This document shows, piece by piece, positions 9,772-20,223 of a stretch of 64,000 nt of DNA. Location: the NCBI GenBank assembly GCA_047495785.1, contig JBLDXI010000020.1, forward strand, positions 3,038,001-3,102,000. The letters run 5' to 3'. Under the pieces are notes generated by a model. It ran no database searches. It was not told the origin of the DNA and saw only the letters and a program-made list of their open reading frames with translations. This stretch comes from Lepidodermella squamata. Taxonomy: Eukaryota; Gastrotricha. A program made the position numbers and the translations under genes. Positions within the stretch are counted from its first letter, which is position 1; each line of letters starts with the position of its first letter.

Positions 9772-12700
9772 ATGGCATCGCTCAAGCGCTCGGCTGGCGA
9801 GGCGGATTTGTCTTCGGTCGCTAGTGACGTTAGCGACGACGATTGTGATGACGACAGCAGTTTATTTGACGGATCGAGTGGAGATGCAACTATCAGGTAA
9901 GAAATTTCCGTTTTATTACGAAAAATTGTGTTAATTCCGATTTTCCCTATTCTAGACCAAACGGGTCAAGTAAGGGCAGTGGCCGTCCGGAACGTTCTTC
10001 TGACAGAAAGCGGCGACGTGGGGTTAGTTGATTTTTAATTCAATTAATCATTTTTCATCATTTTCCCGTCTTTAAATTAGGTCATTGAAAAACGTCGCCG
10101 GGATCGAATTAACAACAGTTTATGCGAATTACGGCGACTGGTTCCTCAAGCGTTTGAAAAGCAGGTTTGTTTCATTTTGAATATATTTTTTTCAACTAAT
10201 TATTGTCGGCTGGGAGTAAAGAGAAACGGTTGCTTTGCGGGGCTTTAGCGCGCGCCGCCACGCGCCTTTGGGATTTGCGCCTCGGAACCTGAAGCGCGCA
10301 CCTTGTACTAATTAATGCCCACCAGTTGTAGATAATCGACGAGTTCCAACAAGTATCTGTTAGTTTATTAATCCCCCGTAAGATAACCACCCGCGATAGC
10401 CGTTGCAAATCGTGTATCTTTAGTTGTTGTTGCCGAGCCACTACTCGCAACGCCTTAATTAGTTGCGGATGCGAGCCGCTGTTTTGAAGCGCCGCCTTAA
10501 TAATAAAAATGCTGAAAAATTACCTGCGCACACCTTGAACGCTCCTCATTATTATTATTATTATTATTATTGCATGTCGCGTTCGTAATAACTGGTAATG
10601 TCATAATAATAATAATCCGCCAACTTTCAACGGTTTTCCTTTCTAGCTTAGAGCAACTAGAGAAATTTCGCCATTTTTGACCGCGTCGCGTCAAAAGCGC
10701 GCGCTTGTTGACCTTATTATTATCATCCAGCGATTATTTTTTCGCTCTCAAAAGATTATTATTTGTCACCCGCGCCCTCGCCTAAGATGGCGACGACAAA
10801 TTACAGGTCTCGCGATGAGAGGCCAACGTTGCGCTGTCTAGTCGAGCACGCCGTTTGACATTGCGAAATCGAGCGTGAACACAAAAAAATATGAACTAGC
10901 CACAGTGGGAAAAACACAACAAGTAGGTGCGCGAATCACCTGTCAAAAATAACACAACACCTGAATTAATTACCACCGCAGCAATTGACAGGTGTCTCAG
11001 GCCAAATGATGCGTAATATGACAAAAATTAATAAGATTAATTACCATTTAATTATAATTATTTCATTTCATGTTTTCCAGGGTAACGCAAAGTTGGAGAA
11101 GGCAGAAATTTTACAGCTGACCGTCGATTACCTGCGCGATCTTCATCATAGACAGCAGAAAGGTGAGTACAAGCGTTCGTTTATTTGTTTGCGCGACTAA
11201 ATAAGTGCGGCCGAAAGCGACTCGAAATTTAATTGCGTTTCTCACAGCCGGCGAGGCGTACCTTTCGCATCAAGTGGAACGCGTTGTGCCTGTATCTTTT
11301 TAATAGAGTAGACAAGTGCGCGGTAAACGCGTCTTTTGAGCGCCTCATGCGCGCTTCTTTCAAAGCAAGATATATGTAGCGATCACGTTTAAATAATAAT
11401 AAAATTTTACGGGCGTTTAATTTCGCCGCGCCGCTGCTGCCAATTAGTTAAATAACAGCGCGACTACCGGTTTTGTCGCTCGGCAGGTGCGAATCTGCGG
11501 CTGCTCTTTTGATTATCTCAGCCTGCCTAACGAGCGTGTTCGCACCCTGTTAGGCGATGGTAGGCGAGCTCCTAAGCCCGTCGTGATGTTAAACACGATT
11601 GAATTAAGTGTCGGCGAGTGGCCTTTGTCCGGCGACTCCCGACGGCTGCTAACCGCTGCTACTGTTTGGTTTGTGCCTTGGTTAATCCGGTTTTCGGGTT
11701 TAGTCACCCTACTGCACCGCAGATGGGCTGCCGCGGGTGCGGGTGGCTTCCGTCGATTTTTATGCATAACGCGTATATGTATTGTCATTACGAAGATGAA
11801 TGATAAACAAACCCGGGTACATCATTGACCGAACCAGACATTGATATTTGCGGCTACCGTCTCGTGTTTGCGCGCAGATTTATAATCTACCGTTCAGCAG
11901 CTGCCTGGGTGGTGTTTGCGTTACCAGCAACGAGTTGACAGCAGATGTCATCGTTTGCCGTCGATTTTTATAGCCGCAAACACGTGAAATTGACACGAGT
12001 CGCAGTGTAAACACCGTAGGACAACGACCTTACTACCCTCTTATTACCCTCAATTACCGAAACGTGATGAAAATGAGGTAAAATTGTGTGCGTCTATTTC
12101 ATTCTAGGGCTACTATTCGCCGATCCCGAAGCGCTGGCCATCGATTACCGGTCACTTGGATTCCGCGAGTGCATGGCCGAGGTCGCGCGCTATTTGAGCC
12201 TCGCCGAGGGCCTCGACGCTCAAGACCCGATGCGACTGCGCCTTTTGACACACCTGCAGTGCTTCTCAACAAATTGCCAACCAGCGTCAACCCCGCCGCT
12301 GCCGAACCAGGTCCCGCAGCCGCAAATGATCCCACAGCACGCTTCAACCCCTCGAATGCCGATCGGCCCGCCGCAGCAGTATCTGGAGCATGGCATGCAT
12401 TTCGTTAACGGCGGCAATTCGCCGGGTAGTTACAACCCTGCAACCCCTGAACAGTCACCCGCGGGTTATACTGGGCCGAATATGGCGCCTGGGTTCAACG
12501 CAGGCTCGTCAGCCCCATCTCCCTACAATCCGGCTGGTTTCTACCAACCGCCACAACCTGCTCCTAACCAGCAATTCTACCCGCAACAACAAAATCGAGG
12601 CGATAACTCGAAATGGTGCCAACTTCTATCGGCCGGCCTCGCTGCTGCCTACGACACTGTCCCACTTTCGGCGGCGAATGATAACCATCCGAATTTTACT

Positions 12701-12841
12701 AACATCGCTCCGGGTAAAATCGCGCCGGCTATGGGTGGCGTTTCTGCCTCGGAAAATGCGGCTGCGTGGCAGCAACAGCACCAGCAACACCACCCCGGCA
12801 TGATGAATGGCCTCGTTAAGCCTGAACAGTTGTTGTTCTAA
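9772..12841 (+). CDS. Hey: Hey-family bHLH-Orange transcriptional repressor
   Basis: Five exons (9772-9896, 9956-10022, 10081-10164, 11081-11162, 12108-12841) give 363 residues. The bHLH runs from about residue 55 to 115. Its basic region reads [18 protein letters not shown], with Gly where Hairy/E(spl) proteins have Pro, which marks the Hey subfamily. Helix 2 contains [15 protein letters not shown]. The Orange domain follows ([20 protein letters not shown], about residues 125-170). The rest is a Pro/Gln/Asn-rich tail. Hey proteins act in the nucleus as Notch-induced repressors binding E/N-box DNA. The conserved YRPW-type co-repressor motif near the C-terminus is not visible; the protein ends KPEQLLF. 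Introns 3 (916 bp) and 4 (945 bp) are very long for this genome and contain CSL-like sites. The subfamily call is strong. Confidence 0.93.
10548..10571. repeat. (ATT)n microsatellite
   Basis: About eight ATT units in tandem in intron 3 of Hey. Similar TAA/ATT-rich runs lie nearby at about 10602-10615. Confidence 0.9.
10905..10912 (+). promoter_or_regulatory. CSL/Su(H)-like site in Hey intron 3
   Basis: GTGGGAAA matches the core GTGGGAA recognised by the Notch effector CSL (Su(H)), though the preceding base is A rather than C/T. It lies 170 bp before exon 4 of a gene family directly activated by Notch. A 7-bp match can occur by chance. Confidence 0.35.
11239..11246 (-). promoter_or_regulatory. 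CSL/Su(H) consensus site in Hey intron 4
   Basis: TTCTCACA on the plus strand reads TGTGAGAA on the minus strand, a full match to the YGTGRGAA consensus for Su(H)/CSL. It sits 77 bp downstream of exon 4. A CACGTG box also occurs in the same intron at 11981-11986. Function is inferred from Hey being a standard Notch target. Confidence 0.4.
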
Positions 12842-13456
12842 AACGCAGAAAAAAACGAGTAATATTGATTATGTACAAAGAAATTCAATGAATACGTGTA
12901 ATCGAATAATATAACCTTATTTGTACCATAAGCACTATGTTTATAAGCTTGACAAATCCGGTCAATTAATATCATTATCATCGTCAATTTTCTCCGCTTC
13001 GTCGAAATGACTATTTACATACGCAAGTTTGTTAAGTCTGTTTTTACCGTTTAAAAATAATATTGCAAGTGCAATTTGTTGAGAAAGAGAGAGATGATAG
13101 CTTTATTCCATAATCATTGCTGCTTCCGTCTTATTAAATCTGCATTGTCTTTTTTCTTTTTTTTTCGCTTTGCGATGATGAATCCACTGTACAGGATATG
13201 ATATACAACATTCGACTTATTTCATCAGAAAAATGACTATGCGTTTGTTTGAAGTGAAGAAAAATAAACGTGACCTAATGAATCGAGACATTTATCTTTA
13301 TTTTACAAGCGCGCATAAACCCATTTCATTTTTTTTTATCTGAACGACACAAGGTCTTAGGATTCGATAATTAAAAAAAATAACACACATAGATTACATC
13401 TTTAGGAAAATATTAAGCAAGTTGTTTTTTTTCAAATCGTTCCACACCATGGCTGT
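12842..13456. other. 3' flanks of Hey and CFAP77 (convergent)
   Basis: AT-rich sequence between two convergent genes, presumably both 3' UTRs. Several A/T homopolymer runs. No other feature. Confidence 0.5.
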
Positions 13457-14433
13457 TTACAAAGTAGGCTTAACATAAACTCCGGTGCCCTCAACTCCTT
13501 CGCGATCAACTCTATCCGTATCCCGATACGCGGCAGCACGAGCACATTCCGAGCGAGATCTGAAAGTGCTAAGATGTGGTTTGGCATTATTTTCGAACTT
13601 CGGCAATTTCCACAGAGGCTTGTCGTCAACTTTGGGTTGATAAACACGAAGCAGTGATGTCCTCGTCTGGTATGGCTGATCAATCCTTTGTTTCTAATAA
13701 TTAAAATTGAAATGTACAAACACAGTCAGAGTAACAATTGAATTGCACAAACCACAACTTGCTGCTCCTTCTTGCGCTCATTAGCAAGGGCAGCTTGTTG
13801 TTGAATCCATGCATCCTGGTATTTGTGTTCAATTAAACTGTAGATCGGAGTCGAAGGTCTGGTGGGAAGTCCGAAAACCATATTTGGAGGGATCCTACGA
13901 ACTTTCGTCGAGCACTTCTTAATGTGCTTATCAACCTTGCGAATGTCGTTTGACGCCTTAAAAGCAGCCAACTCGTCAGTGGTGACGCATCCGTTCATTG
14001 CAGCAAGGCGATTCATTTCAACGAAGTCTCGTTCGTTCTCTAACTTCCTTCTAGTAATCGGCAAGCTAACCGATTGCCATCCACAGAGCGCTAATAATAA
14101 TAATTTCATTATAACACTGTGGTTCAATAGAGAAAACCGGAAGCTTACTTTCTTTGACGCCGACCCCAGTCGGTCTGGTGGGAGCACCAAATGTTGCTTG
14201 GTCAGGAACATTGTGTCCTCGAGACAACGAACGTGCCAGATCAGACTGTGATTGCAACATAATGAAAATGATGAGCATACACTAATTTTGGCTTACTCTC
14301 AAATGTAGTGGATTTCGAAGCATTGTTTGGCGTTTGTCCCCAAGGACGCCAGTAGCTGTATGAGAGTAATCACCGATCATTGTTCTTTTAACTAGTCCTA
14401 CATGAGAAATGTGGTTGATGTAATCTGCAAGTG
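13457..14433 (-). CDS. CFAP77: CFAP77, cilia- and flagella-associated protein (5' end unresolved)
   Basis: Minus-strand exons 14297-14433, 14149-14245, 13759-14090 and 13457-13693 join in frame. The most diagnostic part is LPPN-type MVFGLPTRPSTPIYSLIEHK followed by YQDAWIQQQ, which matches the conserved RPSTPI...LxxHKYQ block of CFAP77. The last exon carries YQTRTSLLRVYQPK and PLWKLPKF, also family-like. The N-terminal part has HVGLVKRTM and MLRNPLHLR, again typical. CFAP77 is a microtubule-inner/tether protein of motile axonemes, so its presence implies motile cilia or flagellated sperm. The first coding exon and the ATG are not identified; upstream sequence at 14434-14600 may contain them. 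An in-frame ATG inside the second exon's intron (near 14267) is not needed by this model. Confidence 0.78.
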
Positions 14434-15327
14434 CTGAGTTATATTACTAATTAGTGATTTTTAAGGAATATTGTATAGGCTGCAACGAGTGCTCAGCTGC
14501 GGGAAGAGCTATGAACGAAAACAGTAGTAAAATCAACAATGAATAACAGGTTTCTAAGGACAGACGTTGCCAGGAAAGCATCCTGTTACTAAGAACAAAT
14601 AAATGATGAAAACAAGTCTAACAAATTTTAATTTACGCTTTTAATCATTATACAAATAATCGAGTTAACAAAATAAAATATTAAATTTTGGTTTCGCGCG
14701 CGCAAACTTCATGCGGAAATGAAGCGAACGTTCTCGATCCCCTGTAGAAAAGGCTTTGCTTGTGGTTTTTAGAAGGAGATTCTATCTGATAAAAACTCAT
14801 GGCCAGTCGTATTTTTATAGATTTCATGTCGAAATCTCGTTTTCGGTTTTGTCAGAGGAGATCGCAAGCTGCCCGAATATTTTATTTGACTGATAACAAC
14901 GCTTGAAAATACTGGCATGCGTAAGTCGGTGGCGATGAAAGTCTGAGGCCTGAGGCCAATACACTTGGATGAGACAGACTAAAAAAACTGCTGCTAATCT
15001 AGCTCACCAGACTCGCGTCCGTGCGATTACCCAACTGCTTCATTGGCCTTGTTAGCTCGCGGCTCGCGAATACGATCTTGGTTCGTCTGATAATTCTCTA
15101 CATAAGGTTGAAGTAACATTTGAAATATCTTCGTGATACGTTCTTGGTCGATTTGGTAAATTTGATCCCAATCGCTTTCCTCTTTTACGTAATATTATTC
15201 TGAAATTAACTATAGATCAATGGAAACTGTTCTTCATTTTCTACTGTCCTTGTTTAACTATAAGTATTTTAATTGTATTCATCTTGTATCTTGCGTTTCC
15301 ACCTAGTGTGTGTTAAATTATAAGATA
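14434..15327. other. Divergent upstream region of CFAP77 and HACD3
   Basis: Probably holds the missing first exon of CFAP77 (minus) and the promoter of HACD3 (plus). I could not place a start codon. Nothing else recognised. Confidence 0.4.
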
Positions 15328-16578
15328 ATGCAGCAGCTATGCCCCACAGTTTCGTGGGGTCAGAAGAAGGACACAATATTGCTGAAAGTTCATCTGAAAG
15401 ACATGAAGGTAAAGATCCTATAAGATGCCTAAAAAATGTCTTTAATTACTCTTGGTGCACAGAATCATGAAGTCAGTGTTTCGGGTGGTTCGATCTCATT
15501 CAGTGGATTTGGCATAGGCGCTAATGGAGAGAACAATTACAAATTTGATTTGAAGCTTTTCAATGCTGTGAGTGATAACCCCTCGGTCACTGTTTCTCCT
15601 GCTGGCTGTCAAATAGTTTTGACCAAGAAAAATGAAGACGAACCGTGGCCACGTTTGACCAAGGATAAGGCGAAACTACCATGGCTGCGCGTTGACTTCG
15701 ATTATTTAGATACCGGCGATGCTGATACCGAAAGTGAAGGGGCTGACGATGAGGCTGACAAAGATTTCAATATACAAAACGTTGAAAAGATGCTTAAGCA
15801 TTCGCCAGCTGAAATCAAGGCACAAATGATGTCTTCTCTGAGTAAGTTTTCCTACTATTTTTGAGGACTTCCTATTTATGATCTTTTTGATTATTTCGCA
15901 GATGATAGTTTGAAGACGATATACCTGTTTTCATACAATATGTTCCAATGGATTGTGTTTTGCGTGATTCTCTTCAATTTGATCATCACCGTTGCTGTCG
16001 AACGCTTGCCCGAGGCATTTTACGTCCAAACCGACTTTTTATTCAAACTTGCTCAGGGAGTAATGTTCCTAGAGGTTGTAAATGCAGCTCTTAAATTGAC
16101 TAAATCCTCATTGATTCCGACTCTTATGCAAATCGGTGGCCGGGGCCTGTTTATTTTTGTAATTCTACCGAATGAGCCTCGACTACAGTCTTCGTTATTC
16201 ACACTCGGCCTGTTTTTCGCCTACGCTGGCGCTGAACTCTTCCGATATCCGTTCTACATGTTTCAAACATTGGGAAAAGACTGGCACCCAATCAGCTGGC
16301 TGAGATACACCGTTTGGATCTTCCTTTACCCATTCGGTTTCGCCATGGAAGGCGCTATTATGTACCTGTTTATCACCCATCGCGCTGAAACCATGTTTGA
16401 GCCCCAAATCGCGACCCTTGCTCCATTTATCACGATTCCAATCTTGCTGTTGATGATGATCGGTGACTACACGATGTTGCGGTATATGTGGCGTCAACGT
16501 GTGAAGAAATTCGGCGGCGGAGGATCGTCGGCCCAAAAAACGCGTCGAGGCCCGCCTCGGAAGCCGAAAACCACCTGA
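15328..16578 (+). CDS. HACD3: Very-long-chain 3-hydroxyacyl-CoA dehydratase 3 (PTPLAD1/HACD3 type)
   Basis: Exons 15328-15408, 15463-15841 and 15902-16578 give 378 residues. Residues 5-110 form a CS (p23-like) domain (PTVSWGQKKDTILLKV, SFSGFGIGANGENNYKFDL). From about residue 155 there is a PTPLA/Phs1-type membrane domain with about six hydrophobic segments (YLFSYNMFQWIVFCVILFN, ELFRYPFYM, WLRYTVWIFLYPFGFAMEG). HACDs carry out the third step of the very-long-chain fatty-acid elongation cycle in the ER, dehydrating 3-hydroxyacyl-CoA. The catalytic Tyr and Glu, seven residues apart in this family, are both present in LYPFGFAME. The basic tail (KTRRGPPRKPKTT) fits an ER-retrieval-like terminus. 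The CS-plus-PTPLA fusion is specific to the HACD3/4 branch. Confidence 0.94.
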
Positions 16579-16873
16579 ACAAGTCGAGCGGAAATGATTG
16601 CGAGCATAATTTGTAACAGAAGTATTGTGCATATTTTCGATTCATTATTGTAGTTTCGTGAGATGTACCTATTGAGTCTGGTCTCGTTTCATAAAAAAAA
16701 AGATATATCTATATATAAATGTATTTCACAGTGCTACCCCGACTTTGATTGCAATACATAGTTTCGGTGTCTAAAGAATAATCCACACAAACACTGCTTG
16801 TCTTTGAGAAAAAGTGAAAAATTATGTCGATTAAATGCGAAATTTTTTCAATTTTTTTAGAGTTTTTCTCTAC
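16579..16873. other. Short intergenic region between HACD3 and MRG15
   Basis: Holds the HACD3 3' UTR and the MRG15 promoter within about 300 bp. The two genes are head-to-tail. An A-run near 16693 and AT repeats follow. No other feature. Confidence 0.5.
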
Positions 16874-19118
16874 ATGTCTAAACCCAAGTTTGCAGCTGGC
16901 GAAAAGGTGCTATGTTTCCATGGTGTGCTGCTGTATGAAGCCAAGATATTAGAAGTCGATACAAAAGACAAGGTGCCAAAATATTTGGTCCACTATCAGG
17001 GATGGAATAAAAAGTTGGCATTAGAAAAATTTCTAAGAAAAATAATAAATTTTTTCCGAATTATAGTTGGGACGAATTTGTTTTGGAGAAACGGATTCTC
17101 AAGTTCAACGAGCAAGGCCTGGCGAAGCAGAAAGAACTGAGGCAGGCGAATGTTGGCAAAAGGAGTAGTCGGTTGTTTCGAGATAATGCGAAACCGCCAG
17201 GGGGCGGCGAGACCAGCTCAGTTGAAGACAGCGAAGGCGGCGGTGGAACGGGAAGCGCTGAGCCGCCTACCCCCACAGCGACTTCAAATACCGACAGCTC
17301 ATCAGCCCTACCTACAGAAAAACCGACTAAAAGTGAGCTGTTTGTCTAAAATTATTTCTCGAATTTAATTCAATTTATTTCAGAGGGTCCTCCTTCAGAA
17401 TCTGGAGCTAGTGATACATCGTCAGTTGTAGCTCAATCCGAGACTTCGAATAGTAAGCGGCGTAAAACCGCTCCACCTGCCCCGAAAGAAACCGGTACAG
17501 TTGAGACGGAAGAGGCGTACGTGAGTAAGCTCGAAGTTCGCATCAAAATTCCGGAAGAGCTCAACGTGTGGCTTGTCGACGATTGGGATCTCATCACGCG
17601 TCAGCGTAAACTTGTCTCACTGCCGGCGACGAAATCGGTCGATGCGATTCTGGATGAGTACTACGCGGCGAAAAGCGAGCGCGCCGGGGCGTTGGTGAAA
17701 ACTACGCTGACTGAACTTGTTCAGGGCATCCGCGACTACTTCAACGTCATGCTTGGCTCGCAGCTGCTGTACAAATTTGAACGGCCTCAATACAGCGATG
17801 TGAGTTTTCCGTAGAACGTTCATTTTTCGACTAATTTTTCCGAAAAATTCAGGAAAGCATATCTTTTAGGTCAGGATTTCTCGAACATGATAATTAAAAC
17901 ATGATAGAATTCTAAGTCCTTATAAGAATTGAAGGCTTTTCTATTACATTTTTCCTTTAAATTTTTTGAAAGCGAACAAAATTCCCAGCATTTTCTTCGG
18001 TTTTTGTGGACAAATCTCTTGAAAATCGCAAACAAATCAAGGCAGCAGGAATGTTAGGTTGGAGGAAAATATATTGAAAATATTTATAAATTGAAGAAAA
18101 AATTGAAGAAAGATTAAAGAATTGAAGACAAATTGAAAAAATTAAAGAAAAAATATCAAGCACAAAGTTTCACATTTTTAACTCGATTTTCTGGAACCGG
18201 ATCTTAGCGATTTTGAGAGCGATCCAGAGGCTTGGCAGGAATCAGGAATTTCAGCTAGTGCGATAAAATTCTAGAGATTCCAGCTTCACTAGATCATGGG
18301 GTTCGGCCAGAAGGTTTCTGAAATGAAAACTTTCTCCCTGGAGGTGTTTATTTCCGAGATCTTTTCTTGATAGAGACCGTTGTTACAAATATTTACTAAT
18401 ATACTAATATAAAAAGGAATTTTCGAATTTTACTAATATACTAATATTTTCGGAAATTTTGATTTTTTGAATATTTTCGAATATTCTCGAAAATTCGGCA
18501 TTATCTGGTGTAGAATTTTAAGAATCCGAATTTTAACGTGTCATGATTCACAGCCTTTCGACTTTTTCGCTCAATTTCGCTCTTATTTATAGATAAAAAT
18601 CCTATAATTTGAAATTTCAGAGAAAAATAATCATTTTTCGCTAATAGCATGCGATACACAAAAATATCCTGCATCCTTTGACTGAACTCGAATCAGCCAT
18701 CGGTAAAATTGTCGTATGACGTACTATTATAGTGAATTTTTAAACTAGTTGAAATGCCAAAGTCTGATCGCTAATGATTTTTAATAGCCAAATCATGCAT
18801 TTTTAATGTCGCCATTATTTTAGTTGTTGACCGAACACCCCGAATCGTCGCTATCTCGCCTCTACGGCGCTCCGCATCTGCTGCGGCTCTTCGTCCGGCT
18901 CGGGTCGATGCTAGTCTACACGCAACTCGACGAAAAGAGCATGCAACAACTTCTTCATCAGCTTCACGATTTTCTCAAGTAATTCAAATTTCTTTCAACT
19001 AATTTTCAATTTTTTTAATTTTTTTTAAACCAGGTGGTTGTCGATCAATTCTTCTAGATTTTTCTCTCATTCCTCCTACATGATCACAACACCCGAGTAC
19101 CAACGGCGGGCGATGTGA
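16874..19118 (+). CDS. MORF4L1: MRG15/MORF4L1-type chromodomain protein
   Basis: Exons 16874-17013, 17067-17332, 17384-17799, 18824-18978 and 19034-19118 give 353 residues. Residues 1-75 form the chromo-barrel (GEKVLCFHGVLLYEAKILEV, YLVHYQGWNKNWDEF). A low-complexity linker rich in Gly/Ser/Thr and a basic KRRK patch follow. The MRG domain starts near residue 215 (LVDDWDLITRQRKLV) and ends with LYGAPHLLRLFVRLGSMLVY, LHDFLKW and PEYQRRAM. MRG15 binds H3K36-methylated nucleosomes and is a subunit of the NuA4/Tip60 acetyltransferase and Sin3-type deacetylase complexes. Intron 4 (1,024 bp) is unusually long and AT-rich; the others are about 50 bp. Nothing suggests degeneration. Confidence 0.95.
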
Positions 19119-20223
19119 TTGGCACTGCGGCAGAATTTCAACCTTTTCTATTCATGAATAAAATAAAAAAAAATAGCAACACAAATCTGTCAATTTTTCG
19201 AATTCCAGACCGACGCACGGTGAACATAACTTTGCTGATTCTTGCTCGATTTTCCCTGTTGTCTTTTTTATACACCAGTAAAAATTGCTTCAAATAATAG
19301 AATAAATGCAATGATGATAATGATATTGTCGCCAGTTTCTTTTCTCTTTCTCGCTATATAGTTTGTTGAGAAACTTCTTCTGAAATCGCTATATTATTGG
19401 CATGAAATTTTGAAAAAAAATAAAAATAAAAAACGATGCCGCGTTGTATAATTCTCCTTTTATTCCAGGGCTGACCCGGAAAATTTGAATGCATGAATGA
19501 GAAACGGCAACATTTTTGTGGCTATTTTGCTCCTGTCCCTCGTGCGCCTAACCCCGAAAATTGATTGGCTGGCGTGGGAAAATAAGCTGAATTTTAAATT
19601 GAAACGACCGCGTGGTTGTTTCGGTGCGTTCCATTGTTTCTCGGTCTTGCATTCAAAATATTATCATTGAAGGTATTCATTTATATGGCAGACATTTGTG
19701 TGTAAACGAAAGATTGAAGAAAAGAGGTCGTTATAACCGAAAAACACGTTGAACGAGAAAGAAAGGCGTACGTACACCTCCAAGAGGCGTGCCGCAAAGT
19801 CAATGATTGATTTTTTCGGATCGATTATTGTCTTGCGCTGGCAGTAACATTTTGGTTGTATTATGGCGGCGCACTTTGTGTTGGCGCCACTTGGCTATTC
19901 TAGCGACGCGCGCGCGTAAACGGGTCGATGCGCGCGGCGAGTGTCGCCTAGTGCACGTCGAAGCGCGAAAACAAACTGCGCGCAAGTGCGATCCGGCTTC
20001 GAAATGCATTGGCCGATCAAACTTTAATCATTCTGCCGTTGTGTTGCTAGCAACATCCAGCGATGAGCAATGCTGCTTGCGTTTCACTCATAATGCCAAA
20101 TAATAAATGATAATAACGCAATAAGACCTGCTGCGCATATTTAGCAAAAAAATTGAATCGCTGGACAGAAAATTCAGCGCAATTGTTTAAAAATTTGATC
20201 TTCAAAATTCTAGGAATAACCGA
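19119..20223. other. Intergenic region upstream of the mucin gene
   Basis: No supported gene. GC-rich patches (19870-19990) with CGCG words resemble those upstream of Hey and may be regulatory. The mucin promoter should lie here. Confidence 0.4.

Noticed and set aside
12099-12417. Overlapping open frames on both strands in the last Hey exon
   Set aside because: The GC-rich exon leaves several frames open; only the frame with the Orange domain has family conservation.
13141-13160. Poly-pyrimidine run as a possible retroposon tail
   Set aside because: No target-site duplication or element body next to it.
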